NCBI GenBank assembly: GCA_007922305.1 | Contig: ML677335.1 | Span: 39,980,887 to 40,044,886 of the forward strand | DNA length: 64,000 nt | Source: Dermatemys mawii | Taxonomy: Eukaryota > Chordata > Testudines > Dermatemydidae | Direction: 5' to 3' | Position numbers and translations under genes: made by a program | Shown here: positions 24,235-36,905 of the stretch, in pieces | Position numbering within the stretch: position 1 is the first letter of the stretch | Layout of the letters: the number at the start of each line of letters is the position of its first letter | Notes under the pieces: generated by a model | The model's database searches: none | What the model was told of the DNA's origin: nothing | Seen by the model: the letters and a program-made list of their open reading frames with translations, nothing else

Positions 24235-25131
24235 GTACAGTGGTGGAGAATGCCACACTGAGGGCCACCGTTACAGTGGTGGAGAATGCGGGCACGAGCG
24301 GTCTGCCCCTGATACAAGGGGTAGAACAAAGGACTGAGCGGATTGTGCCAGTGAGAGACTGTGGGACTGAGCAGATTGTGCCAGTACATGGGATTATGGT
24401 GGGGAAAATGGACTGGTATTGGAGGGCCTGGGCGGCCCAGCTTGCCGAGCAGCAGAGGAGGTTGCTCTGGTTGCTGCGGGGGTGGGCGTCCAGACCAAAT
24501 GTGAGGCCAGGGACCAAGGGCGAGAGGCCTGGTCCTGGCTCAAAGAACTGTTATGCCTGTGGGCAACAGGGACACTTAAAGAGACAGTGCCCCTACTGGG
24601 AGGGAACAATGGGGCCTCACCCAGTGAAGATGCCCCCTGTGAGGGTAACAGGGAGGCATAGGACTTGTTGGGCCTGTGGGAAGCTGGGACACCTGAGGAG
24701 GGAGTGCCCCTACGGGGCTCCCAAGGCCCAGGCTAGCCCTGAGGGAAGGGCTAAGCCAAAAACAGACTGTAGTGGGGCCGTGGCAGCAACGAGGCCTAGG
24801 AAGTGCTTCCTCTGCCACACTGAGGGCCACCTAAAAAGGCACTGCCCACTCAGGCAGAAGGAGGGAGTGCCGTAAAAACAGGCTCAGTCTGGGACTAGCC
24901 GCCAGGAAGGGGTAGTGCAGGCCGAGGCCCCCAAAGGGACAGGGGCTGGGGCAGAGAGGCCCCACCTAAAACTGGGAACCCACACAGGAGCCAGGAAGGT
25001 CCATGTGGGAACACAAACAGAAAGGGGAACCCCGGTAGGGCCAGGATGGGCTACAGTGGGGACCCAAACCCTGCTAGAGGGAAGCAGTCTGCTCCAAAGG
25101 GTGGAGAGCCTGCGGGTCCAGCTGAGGGGAA
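24235..25131 (+). mobile_element. Gag-like zinc-knuckle unit between long direct repeats
   Basis: A GC-rich block of about 900 bp lies between two near-identical copies of a sequence starting AGTAATTCAGTC (24217 and 25132). The likeness extends to about 18 bp with two mismatches, as for a long target-site duplication. No LTR, poly(A) or reverse transcriptase is present in the block. Its start has two short internal duplications: ACAGTGGTGGAGAATGC at 24237 and 24275, and GACTGAGC..ATTGTGCCAGT near 24333 and 24366. See the reading frame listed separately. Confidence 0.6.
24240..24875 (+). CDS. Retroelement gag-like protein with three CCHC zinc knuckles
   Basis: This uninterrupted frame of 211 codons opens at a GTG. 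The first likely ATGs are at 24396 and 24408, the latter giving about 155 residues. Three canonical CX2CX4HX4C knuckles are intact, at residues 104-117, 143-156 and 189-202 of the long frame. Basic Pro/Arg/Lys-rich linkers of about 25-32 residues separate them. Residues 57-85 (WRAW...EQQRRLLWLLRGW) look helical. Such knuckles bind single-stranded nucleic acid in Gag proteins and in some LINE ORF1 proteins. After the TAA at 24873-24875 the same frame stays open to 25136, so one stop may have split a longer protein. It has no capsid or protease part. It is probably a retroelement fossil, though the intact knuckles are notable. I cannot name the family. Confidence 0.6.
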   Translation: MVENATLRATVTVVENAGTSGLPLIQGVEQRTERIVPVRDCGTEQIVPVHGIMVGKMDWYWRAWAAQLAEQQRRLLWLLRGWASRPNVRPGTKGERPGPGSKNCYACGQQGHLKRQCPYWEGTMGPHPVKMPPVRVTGRHRTCWACGKLGHLRRECPYGAPKAQASPEGRAKPKTDCSGAVAATRPRKCFLCHTEGHLKRHCPLRQKEGVP

Positions 25132-26503
25132 AGTAATTCAGTCCATCTTTGACTGTGAGCACACTTTTGGCATGTCATTAATACAGCACCAGAATGAAGT
25201 GGTCCATGGGCTCTCCCTTGCGGGCGTACTCGGTCTGTTCATCATCTTCTTGCTAAGCACAAGATGATACCGACAATCATCTACTCAGGGCAAACTCATT
25301 TAATCTGAGTCTGCCTCTTAAAGGTCATTTCCAGCAGCTCCTCTTTGAAGTCTATTTGAAGAAAGGATTGAAACCTCTGAATTACTTCAGTCTTTCCAAA
25401 TGCATGTAATTTACTGCACAGGACAGAGCAGTTAATGCTCAAATGCTTTCAATCCCAAAACACATTTACACACAAACCCCTTTGATCAGTAGTAATTTAA
25501 GAATGGGATTTCCCCTTTTCCCTTGGTCTCAGTTCATCTAGTTAATTCTGCTAACAAGGGGTGAAATTCACTCTGCTACAGAGGAGTCAAGGATGGTCCT
25601 CCAGTCCATTTCAGTCCCACGATGAGTTATTTCCACACCCTCTGTATGTTGGCATTGGGCACTGGGATCCAGTGTAACCACCCCAATTGCAGGGAGTCGT
25701 TTTGAGTTCTGGGGTATGCAGGATCTGTCTATGTTTGGTTCTGCACACTCTGAGGCAAGTGATATAGGTGTTCTCTGCACTAGGTCCTTCAGGCTGTAGG
25801 TCTTGATATGTCCCCATAAGCACTCACAGAGTCTAATGAATGGTTGTTTCATTAAAAGCTACCAGAAATAAATGTTGCTGTTACCGTAGACTTTAAGATA
25901 CAAACACAAGATGCACCAACAGTTCCTAACTCAGCCACTCACAGGAGTGGGCAGGTAGGGCTCCCCCAGCCTATTGTCAGGATTGCTGACTCCAGGCCAT
26001 CCCTCTCCCAGAGACAATCATTCATGGGCCTGTAGATGTCCCTGCTAGAGGTCAGTCCTTCTGTCCATCTTGTTCAGACTGGTCTGCACAGCCCTTCTTG
26101 TTTACAGGCCATTCCTGAGTACAGGCTGCTTCCCAGCCCAGCTGTCAGCTCTTCAGTGCCAGCTCCCAAACTGTGCAGTCTTCTCACCATAGTCAGCTGT
26201 CAGGATGCTGTCTCCAGCCTTCTGCTCCTGCTCCCTTCTGAGCCATGGCCCTCTGACTCTGGCAGTACTTCTTTTTCCTATTCTTATAGAGCATTCAACT
26301 GGTTGGATGTTCGCTGAAGAATTATCAAAGTTGCCCAGAAGTTAGCCAGCAGGTTCATTATAAATGATTCCATGGATCCAGCAACCCTAAAGTTCCATGC
26401 AAGTGAAGTAGATGAACACAGCAAGTGAAGCAGATTTGTCACTCTTCTAGCACGTAGTTGTGACCATTGATGTGGGGGCTGTGAGACATTTGGGGTCAAA
26501 ATC

Positions 26504-28060
26504 CACAAGTCACTAATAAGGGGTTCTTTTACTCAGATGGCTATTTCAATGTTTGGTGCAGGGTATAAGACTGGCAAATCACAAAATCCTAGGATTGGAA
26601 GGGACCTAGAGAGGTCATTTACTCCAGTCCCCTGTACTCATGGCAGGACTAAGCATTATCTAGACCATCCCTGACAGGTATTTGTCTAACCTGCTCTTAA
26701 AAATCACCAGTGACAGAGATATTCCTGTGCTTAACCACTCTGACAGTTAGGAAGTTTTTCCTAAACCGTCATTGCTGCAATTTCAACTCATTGCTTCTTG
26801 TCCCATTTTCAGAGGTTAAGGAGAATAATTTTTCTCCCTCCTCCTTGTAACAAACTTTTATGTACCTGAAAACTCTTACCGTGTGTCCTCTCTGTCTTCT
26901 CCAAACTAAGCAAACTCAGTTTTTTCAGTCTTCTCTCATAGGCCATGTTGTTAATTATGCAGAGACATGAAGACTTAATATAGTACTGAGATTCAAGGGT
27001 GCACATATAATTATAAGCAAAGAAAAATAAAGATAAGTGTAGCAAAACAATGCCCTGCATTGTGCATACTCACAACCTTATGGAGATCATCTGGAATGTA
27101 GATGGAAAGAATAGTAACTGGAGAAGCACTTCAAGTGGAAGTGACAGCAAGGTTTCCAATGTACTGTCATCCTGATGTCCCAACTAAGGACTGGCCATAC
27201 AACTCTTCTATACACCTTTCCCTTACACCCACACATGTCTGGGACCATATTTAATTAAGTCTCAGTCCCCTTCCCATGTTTGGTATTCCGGGAGACCAAT
27301 GATGGGATTCTGGCTTTTAGGGCCAATTTATGTCAATGCATTTCACAATGGTTTTGACATGTCAACGTGGGTTTGTTCCATGGATATATATTGCAAAAGC
27401 CCATAAAACTCTGTCATTTTAAGCTTAGTCTGTTCAATAGCCTTTGATTCATTTAGAATGCAAGATGCACAAGTCACTAATAACAGGTTCATTTACTTAG
27501 GTTGCTATATACATGTCTTATATAAGATGAGATTGGGTGAATCACACACAAAATGCAAGGACTTTATTTAATACTTAAATACATGCAAGTAAAACAGAAA
27601 TGTAATATAAGTATAGTGAAACAATCATGATGCATACTCACAACCTTCTGAAGACCATCAAAAGCATCAGAGAAAGGAAAGATGATAGGAAAAGTAAGTG
27701 GGAATGACATTCCAGGTTTCCACCATCCTATCATCCCAGTATCCCAACCACAGGCTGCTCTGACCGTATTTTTGTATCCTTTTTCCTTACTTTCCCCACA
27801 CATCCAGGACCATATTTGATTTAGGTCTCAGCCTCCTGCCCATGTTTATCATTACAGGGAACCATAATTAATGTTCTGTTTCTTAGCGTAAGATATTTGC
27901 ATAATAAATTTCCCAATATTTCCAACACATTAATATGTTTACCAAAAATCCCCCCCAAATCCATTATTTCAAGCATAAAATGCCTTTGTCTGGTTTTCTT
28001 GTTTATCACAAAATCTTATAACCTTAGGACGAGCACTGTAGGCTAACAACTACAGTATCT
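26504..28060. repeat. Two tandem LTR-like units of about 0.6 kb
   Basis: Unit A starts with CACAAGTCACTAATAAGGGG at 26504 and unit B with CACAAGTCACTAATAACAGG at 27468. Both then show TGCATACTCACAACCTT (27063 and 27632) and ACCATATTT...GTCTCAGxCxxC followed by CCCATGTTT (near 27250 and 27810). Unit A is longer only because a CR1 sits in it. The unit is probably an LTR or part of one, but no ends or family can be named. Confidence 0.65.
26576..26950 (-). mobile_element. CR1 LINE 3' end, antisense, inside tandem unit A
   Basis: It reads as the antisense of a CR1 3' UTR: GGATTGGAAGGGACCTAGAG, CATGGCAGGACTAAG, CAGTTAGGAAGTTTTTCCTA and TTGCTTCTTGTCCCATTTTC occur in family order. Small deletions remove the usual middle block. 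The tail side (26576) abuts AAATCACAAAATCC of the host repeat. Confidence 0.85.
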
Positions 28061-28515
28061 AGATCTCATACTTTTGTAAAGTCTATAACCATAATTTTAC
28101 ATTTGTTTTCCCTACTGGCATTACAGTTTTAATTATTTTTATTATCAAAATCCTTAAGCATTCCCTAATATTTACATTATAGTTTGATTTTAAGCATAAA
28201 CCTTCCAAGATAGTCAGGTATCACAGGTCAACAGTTCCTTTGCTATTTCCTTGTTTATCACTGTATTACTTGTTAAATCTTATAATTCTAGGTCAAGCAC
28301 TTATGTGAAGAATTTAGACTTTATGCTAACTGCTAGCCTCAGTTAGGCCTCAAATTTATTGCAAAGTCTATTTCCACTATTTATACATTCTGTTTTTTAT
28401 TTCTTTCATTAGAGCTTTAATATTAGCATTTTTAAGCATATTAGCTTTTCCTAACATATAAATTTTAGTTTAAACATCAGCATAAACCTTCCAAGATCAG
28501 GCATCAAGGGTCAAC
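27998..28515. repeat. Direct repeat of two units of about 250-290 bp
   Basis: CTTGTTTATCAC occurs at 27998 and 28250, an AATCTTATAA plus TAGG(T/A)C(A/G)AGCAC block follows each, and CATAAACCTTCCAAGAT with a GTCAACAG ending occurs at 28195 and 28481. The copies are diverged. They adjoin tandem unit B and may be a sub-repeat of the same element. Confidence 0.6.
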
Positions 28516-30274
28516 AGAGGTGTATCACTGTAGGCCCATGGTTTGGCCCCATTTTGGAGGATGTATTTAACCTCCCTAAATTGTTCTGATTAAATATGAT
28601 TCATGTAGGGGAATTTTATCTAAGGAAAACGATGAGGTCCCAAACTTCCATCAGATGTGCAGGGTTTCAGAGGAAGGCAATTTTTTATATAATTCAAAAA
28701 CATGTTTGAATATTTATAATGTGCTTTTTCTCCTAAAATATCAGCAATTACTTTTTGTAAAAATCAAGAGAAATAAACAGCATAAATTGGGAACACTAGT
28801 AGTAATGAAAGTATAAAGCTTTGGGATCCATTCAGAAAGGCACTGAAAAGACTGAGTTTTGCCATGCTTGTCCTTAATAACTGTATCTATAATTTCCAGA
28901 ATGCATTAGCAGGAAATGTCCTCAGAGCAGGTTGCTGTAAAATTCTCTCCGTGCTTCCAGTCAGGGTAGTAATACATGTAGGATAGTCTGCCTTTTTATT
29001 AAGATGACACTTCCTGTTCTGGCTTCTGTTTGGAAGTGCAGTGATGAATGAAAAATAAATGTTGTCTGAGGAAGCTAAACAGGTATTCTAGAACCTTTCT
29101 GAAAAGTTTGTTTTAGGGTTTTATGTTCAGCTCTACAGATGAGGAAATATCAGATGCCATGATGATAGTGGTATTTTTACCCCATCCCTAATCATCATTT
29201 TTGGATATCATTCATGGCATATGCTATATAGTTTCTGGGGTTGATGCTTGACCTTCATTTTAAAAGACTCACTTTGGCAATAAACTGATAACTATACAAG
29301 AAAGACAGCCTCATGAAAAAGATGCAAGGGTTGTGTCACTCTGAGCAGTGCTGTTTTTAAGTAAACTGGCCTCTAACCCACTCACTTTCTTTTTCAAGTA
29401 TTATTCCCTGAGGGAACATTTTAAAAATGATGTAGGCTATAGCAATTGTATAACCTCACTGCTAATGATTTTCCCGCTGTAGCAAACAATTTACTATAAC
29501 CATTTGCTCCTTGGTGTGTTGTGCCTCCTGTGTCTGACCATTTAAAATAGGCTCAAATTACCATGAGGAGTTGGAAAGAGAGATTTGGGGGCTTATTATA
29601 ACCTCTCCTAGCCTTCTTTAGCAGCTTTTGATTATCTTTGTCTCCACAATGCAAAGTTTTCTTTGAAACAGAGTGATGTAGCTTAGTTCTCTTGTTACCT
29701 GTTCCTAAACTACTGACTCGATAATTGGGAACATATGAAAAATTTAGTAATATCGAGCAGTTTTATATTGTGTTTTTTAAAAAATCTAGATCTCAGGTGA
29801 TTCTACAAATCCTGATTAATTCTCACAATACCCTTGGAAAGTACTCAGTGAATTATTATTATGCCCATTTTACACATGCACTGAAAGAAATCTTCAACCT
29901 CATTAAGACTGCTTTGCATCACTTGGAGATGATGATACGAATAATAATATATAACTACCTCACTGACGTGTTATAAGATTAATTCTTCAAACACTTGAGT
30001 ACATATATAATTTCACTTTTGTGAGTAGTCCCACGGAGGTCCACTGCCATGAGTCAAATTATGCATGTGGTTAAGTTTTTGTAGCATTGCATCCTTAGTT
30101 AGCACTTTGAAAATAGAAGGTGCTGAATAAGTGCTAAATGAGATTATTAGCTGTTACTAAATTAAAAATGTTAGTAAGGAGGATGCATAAATTGATGTTG
30201 TCCTAGGCCCAACCATAGCGGTCAAGGTACCATACTAAGCAATTTTTATGCAACTCTTGGCCCTACTCTGCAGT

Positions 30275-30293
30275 AAAAAAAAAAAAAAAAAAA
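30275..30293 (+). repeat. Poly(A) run of 19
   Basis: An A homopolymer in intron. Confidence 0.9.
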
Positions 30294-31037
30294 TCCTCAA
30301 AAGCCTTCCATTTAACTTTATAAGCTATATATATATAAAATACACAATGTACCTTTACTCATATGTCAAAGATCTACAGCAAAATTGTTTAATACCAGCA
30401 TAAGTCTCTCAGAAACTTAAGCTCTTAATCTTTTATGGTATATTCTCTTGCTCTCTCTCTCTGTCTAGTCCCGCAGCTGTCTGAGAATTGCTGTTCAAGC
30501 AGCCTGATTTCAACAGCTCAATGCTATCTCTTTATAAATATTGTTACTTTTCTAAGAACCAAAATTCAGTCATTTACTGTAATTGTAACCTGTCTGAAGG
30601 CAAATGTAGTAGTTTTACCTTTTTTTTTCAGTCACAGTACGTGGTAACTACATAACCTGTCTGAAGTTTTAGAGTTTGGGGTGGGGATCTGGAGCATTAT
30701 AACCTAATAAGAGATTTTACGTCATTAAGAATTACCAATTTAATCAGGCCTATCCACTGTCTACTTTGTTTGTTTTTTCCAAAAATCAGGTTATCGGGTC
30801 TCTTGCCCATAATCTCTTAGTTTGTGCTAAGCACTGGGGAAGTTGTGAGCTTTCAGGAGTTGTATATGTGTATTTGCAATAGTAAGCTGTTCTGAAAGAG
30901 AGGAATAAGGGCAGTAAGGCTACTAACTGAGTCTAAGTAAGGTTTTTTCTCCTTAGCTCTGAGGTAATCATAGCTGTTTAAATTTCCCATGCTTGAAGTA
31001 TGCATTTCTGGTAGAGTATAAATACAGAAATTTCTAA

Positions 31038-31298
<261 letters not shown>

Positions 31299-31445
31299 TA
31301 AGACTTTAATTCATACTTAATCTGTCTGTAGTCTGTCTTCTCCAGTTTATAGTCATAGTCAGAGGTAATTTCTCCTTTCATAATGCCATTGGAATGAATG
31401 GAAGTTATGGTTAGAATAGCACACACTGAAGCTCAATTTTTTTTT

Positions 31446-31478
31446 ATATGTGTATGTGTACACACACACGCACACCTC
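31446..31478. repeat. Alternating purine-pyrimidine tract
   Basis: A TATGTGTATGTGTACACACA-type tract continues with ACGCACACC. The two halves (TGTGTAxxTGTGTAC and its partner ACACACAC) are partly self-complementary, so the tract could form a hairpin or Z-DNA. It lies about 150 bp after the S4 exon. Confidence 0.7.
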
Positions 31479-32805
31479 TTTATATATAAATAAAATACCC
31501 TTTTGACTTTTTTCCCTGATGTTATTTTCATTAAAGATAGTAGTCTCTAAGGCACATTCATGAGTCAAATTATGTTTGAATCTCATCCATGCAGCTGTTC
31601 CATCTTTTAGTAAATGTGATTATTAGTTTAATTGGTGACTAGTTTTATTGGTGAACCTGTTGCACTGGTGAACTAAGTGCCTCCTAATATGTGGTCTTAT
31701 TTCTCATTCAAATATATATAGTCATCTCTTGCTTTCTAAATTCCTGTGCCTCATGTATTTCTAATGAGTGGTTTATCAGTTTAAATGTCTCTTTGATATC
31801 ATCTGTTGCTATTTCACTTGATGCCTTTTTATACCTGTAATATACAAGAGACAGAGTGATTATAAATGTAAAGGCAGAGTGATAGATCTATACATTGATT
31901 AAATAATACATCCTTCCATATTCTGAATCCCTACTTTATTGCCTCATTAAGTTAGAAATAATTTGCCCAACAAAACACCCAACAGAGAGACGGCAGTTTA
32001 GAGATAATCATTATGGTCTTCATCATTATGAAAATCTTTGATTTCAAAAAACATTTTTACATTGATTTTCTGGATAGCTCATTCCATTCATTGTCATAAG
32101 CATTCTTTTAGGAGGATGTTTAAAATACTTCAGTTAACTAAAGTGTTCTTATTTTAACTGCTTTTGTGTGGCTGAACATACTTGCTATGGGAAGCAGAAT
32201 GGACATTAGCTGCTACTATGCCCATTAATTAATCATCTTGAAGCACCAAAGGGACTGTGCCATGTTTCACAGCAGCAAAGGGATTAACTTTTTAACATGC
32301 ATTAAAATACACCAGCTAAAATATTGATCTAATGTTCTCGTAATTATTTTTAAATACTAGAAGTTCAGTTCCACTTTAGGGAAAGAGAAGGGGGATTTTA
32401 TTCATTCATCATCCTATATTTAAGGGTGCATAATGCAGGTGGAGTTTATTCCCCTTAGTGAGCAATGAACACATGTAAATCACCCTACTGTTGGTGAGTA
32501 AATAGACCCTTCATATGTGCACAGATTCATGGCAACCAGTAGGCTCTGCAGCCCTTTAAACTTTAAAAACTGTTCTCATTAGTCAGCCTTTCATATTGAG
32601 AGATATCCTAAATGACCGAAAGAGATCTGCCTGGAACTTTTTGAGAGTGTAGCAAATGTAGTTTTTCTTCTTAAAATAATGAAACTAGTTTAATAAACAC
32701 ACAGAGAAATTGTAGTCTTGCAGCCTTAAAATGCCACTGGTTCTACAGGGAGAAAGTGTAATTGTTACAGAAACTCTGTGTATCAAAATCTTCTTGCAGA
32801 ACACA

Positions 32806-32880
32806 AAGGATCTTATTCAAAGCCCACTGAAGTTAGTAGAAAGACTGTCATTGACTTCAGTAGACTTTGGATAAAGATTC
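32806..32880. repeat. Palindromic interspersed repeat relic
   Basis: CAAAGCCCACTGAAGTTAGT and, inverted, ACTTCAGTAGACTTTGGAT flank a short centre. The same wording (CCCATTGGCTTC, GTGGACTTTGAAGC) occurs near 19905-19935. This is a widespread short inverted repeat in reptile DNA. The family name is not known to me. Confidence 0.5.
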
Positions 32881-35840
32881 AAATCCCCTTCAGGAGTGGT
32901 GAAATTTTAAGGCTCCAGAACAGTAAGTGAAGGGGAGATGCATTAATTAAATGTGTTCCATTTAAAACTGGCTTTGGACTTGACCCTTTTGTTCATAATA
33001 ACATTTGGTGTCAAACTTTACTCCCAAATTAGATGCTCATCATCTTTATAATTATTTACATGAATATGCAGGCATCCGTCAATCTCCTGATTACGCTAAA
33101 GCCCTTCGAATCCAGCTTACTTATGTGGCTGCCTTTCAGTTTTACTCAGCTGATTAACCCAGACTGGTTTATCACTAAACAATTTATTTAATTTAAAAAT
33201 CACGAGAGGCCTCAAAATAAAGAGTTTTATGTGTCCCACTCTATTCCTGAGCATGCAGTAATCAGGCACATCTGATAACTTACGTCTCATTTATTAAACC
33301 CAAAGACAATTTAATAGGATAAAATACTACCAGTGTCCCAAAAGTATAATTTTATAAAATTTGTGGGCCAAACTGGAATGAATGAGTATTATTTTGCTGA
33401 CTTCAATGCAGTTGCCTTTGGTTATACTAGATCTGAAATTAGACTTGGAAGCTTTATTGGTGGTGGATACTATGTGCAAAATTAACCCCATAACCATAAT
33501 TAATAATGGAACAAATTTTACTAACCATGAACTTGAGTATAACTTGTAACCAGACACATCTAGCATAGTTGTTGTCATAATAGAAGAACAATTGTGTGGA
33601 ATTCTAGCAAGCACCACAAGCACTATATCCATCAGCAATGCTCATAGAGTGCTATATATCAAAATTATTCTGTAAATAAAATCAAATATGGAAAAAGAAA
33701 GTGTCTTTTCATAACTTTTTTGTATTATAGTCTTTCAGATGAGATGTGATAAGCACCTTCGTTTTACTTCTGGTTACTAATCATCCTTTAGCAGTTTTGC
33801 AAGAGTTAGAACAATTAACTCAGTTAACTCACTAAATTTCTGTTTTGATTAAATACATTCTGCCTACATAAATTCTAATAGAAGTTTGTTATATACAGAG
33901 ATGTTCCTCACTTTCTGCCCTAAGCTGTGATTTAGAACTGTATGCTTTAAAACAGCTTCTGCATTCTATCATGCAGATGACTTCACTTCAGTCACAGGTG
34001 AAGTGTTTCCTGGATGAGAGCGCTGTAAAACATTGTAGGATCCTATATTATGCTTCTGTAGATATTTTAAAATATTGTTGTTCATCTCTGAATATGAAGT
34101 CCATATATTGTTGAAGCCTATGAGAAATGCATGCACACATAGCAGCTAATTTGCAAGGCAAGCCAAATATCAAAAGGCTTAGGATAGAGCCTGAAATGTT
34201 CAGCTGCAATATTAAATAAAATTTATCATTATCAACACTGAAATAATTATATTTTAAACATTAACTCTTTGGATTATTTAAACAATTCTGAATGTATTAT
34301 TTCATATTCCTCTCTTAAAAGTGATCCATGCTTGATTGAAGAATGTTCTAAACAAATAAAATAAGTGGCCATTTTAGTATGTTATGTGTTCAGTAGCAAC
34401 ATCTATTGACTGTATGGTATAATACTGATGGTTTATGCAGCACATCTCTTCTTCTCTATCTCATGTGCAAAGACAATGCCTGTAAGATTTGGTCTTGCTG
34501 GGGAGGAAGAGAATTCCCATCCCGTGAAAAATATGATTGACTTTAACCCCTAAGTTTAAATTACTGCCTGCAAGGTTTTATTTTCTATAATACAAAGTCA
34601 GAAAGAGAGGCTGAGCGAATGTAGTAATTGAAGGAGTGGTATTAGTGGAACAAATCTCATTCATACCATCAGCAGAAGGGCCATTCATAATACTGTGATC
34701 CACAGGAAGCAGCTAGAACACTTTACAAATGGAAAGGGAGTATATTAAACAGGTAGTTGTTGGGTGTTGTGTAATTATCAGAACCTTTAAAAAATGCCTA
34801 ACTGTTCTTTAGCAAACCCTCTGTGGATGCAGAAAGACTTTACAGCCTACTAGTGTAAACTGAACCTCTAGGAGGCTAACCATGTCCCAAATTAATTTAA
34901 AGTTTATGTACTTACCTATGAAATGTAATATATCTTTTTCAGAATTGTTATTTTTTTCTCTCATTTTAGAAGTTTGAATATAGTTAGTTTTTTTCCTCAC
35001 CGTTTTATATAAGGTTTCAATACAACTACAGGGCTTTAGGCAAGCCTCACAATAAGGGATTTTGCACAGATGTTGGAAAGAGCTTAAAGAGCAGGAAAAT
35101 GTTTGTGACTAATCTTTCATCTATATTTAGTCTCCAGCAGAAAGACAAGGGTATTTCGTAAAGGACAGACAAGGTACAATTATGAATAAACATACAAAAA
35201 ATAAAATAGACCTAAAGAAGAATCAAAGTAGTTTTTCAATACCAGTTATTCATTTATTTATTTAATTTATCTATCTGTATAAAGATAGCACCTAGAGTCT
35301 GGTTGACAATTACTGCATTATTGAGAAGCTTTTCCCCCCTGAAAATCATGGATAAGCAATATTCAGACTCTGATAATGAAGCACTGCATCTTTATGAAAG
35401 GTGCCTTTTGGTTAAATTTAAGGACACAGAGGTTTCAATCCTATGTTATGATCAAATGTAACCACCAGTAGGATAGGATATAATATAATAAAATAATATA
35501 AACCATTGACCTACTCCAGTAGGACAACTCACGTACTTAAAGTTATCCACATGCTGGATTGGGATGTCAGTCTATTTCGGAGTATGTATTGCTCAAAGAC
35601 ATTCAGACAGCTGAATGTGAATGTACTTAGCAAACTGAATGACAAGCATTTGATCGATCATTAAATCACATTTTTTAATCCATTATCTTCTACCATTGTG
35701 AAGGTTACTCTTCAAATAAAAAACACTAGCAGTACTTTCACCATTTTTTCTTTTAAAAGAGCCTTTTGAATTTAATTATAAAACCAAACACAAATGTATA
35801 AAATATATTTATAAATAAGTGTAAAAATCAAACCTTACAC

Positions 35841-36090
35841 CAGAGGTTCTTAACTTGTTTACCATTGAGGGTTGCATATGCAACTCTTAGTATGTCCTGA
35901 TTTTTATAAGGACAGTCCTGATTTTTGGGTCTTTTTCTTATAAAGGTTCTTATTACCCCTCGCCTCCTATCCTGATTTTTCACACTTGCTGTCTGGTCAC
36001 CCTAGCAACTCTCTATGTGTTATGCAGGCCATATCCACACAATATATATTCTATGTGTAGAACCCCAAGGATGTCACATGGGCCAAAGCT
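35841..36090 (+). mobile_element. hAT-type DNA transposon relic with a nested MITE
   Basis: It starts CAGAGGTTCTTAAC, a diverged hAT terminal repeat (compare CAGTGGTTCTCAAC). It continues with GGGTTGCATATGCAAC and, after the nested insertion, TGTGTTATGCAGGCCATATC and AACCCCAAGGATGTCACATG. The right end is not clear. No transposase is encoded. Confidence 0.6.
35888..36005. mobile_element. 118-bp MITE nested in the hAT relic
   Basis: The insert runs from TAGTATGTCCTGATTTTT-like sequence to GTCTGGTCACCCTAG. CAACTCT is repeated on both sides (35881-35887 and 36006-36012). The right end keeps the GGTCACCCTA terminus, and the matching left terminus is mostly lost. Confidence 0.6.
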
Positions 36091-36855
36091 GAATTCCGGT
36101 TTGAAATAAAGAATATCTTTTAGAAACAAACATCTAATCTTGATGGGGCAAAGTAGCTTGACGCCACTGGGGCTGCAGAGGTTCATGTGTACAGAATAAT
36201 TTGCAAAATGGGGTCTTATGTATGAACTATAAATGTGTAAATGTAAACATCATTTAATTTGGAAGCTGAATCTTTACCACATCTGGCCTCTATCATTAGT
36301 GCGTTGCCACATCCATAATTCCTTTTCCCCTTAATGCATCTGTGCCTTCAACAGCTACAATTTAGCCTCAAATTATGTATGATTGGACAATTTAAAAACA
36401 TCATGTTATCCTCCTTGTCTACCTTCTATCCCTCACGACCCGGTATAGCTACAGACTTGGGTTCTGATCCTATAAACACTCAAAGACATGCAAATACACA
36501 TCAGGGTCGTGATATATCAGTCTGTAAAAGCTTTAGAAAAAAATAGTTCCTACACATGAACGTCGTCTAACCTAGAGTACTGCAGACACTAATAAAGTTT
36601 TCCAAAACAGTCCAAAAGTATATAAAATTAAAGCATTATAATTAGGCTTGTTTATTAGCTGGGAAATTGTTATTGGCTGAAAATGAGATTGAATTACAAC
36701 ACCATGGACTCCTAAATCTCTAGCTAATCTATGGATTCATACCATTTTTGTATGTTTATAAAAAGGAAAAGTATCTTATCTGATACTTTACATAAAGTTT
36801 TAAATTGATGTTCTCTGAACTACTAATATCAAGAGCAGAGGTAGTCAAATCATTT

Positions 36856-36905
36856 ATAATATATAATATTATATAATAATATTATAATTATTTATAGTCA
36901 ATAAT
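36856..36905. repeat. A/T-only low-complexity tract
   Basis: About 45 nearly pure A/T bases with TATAATATTATA self-complementary units. Confidence 0.8.
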
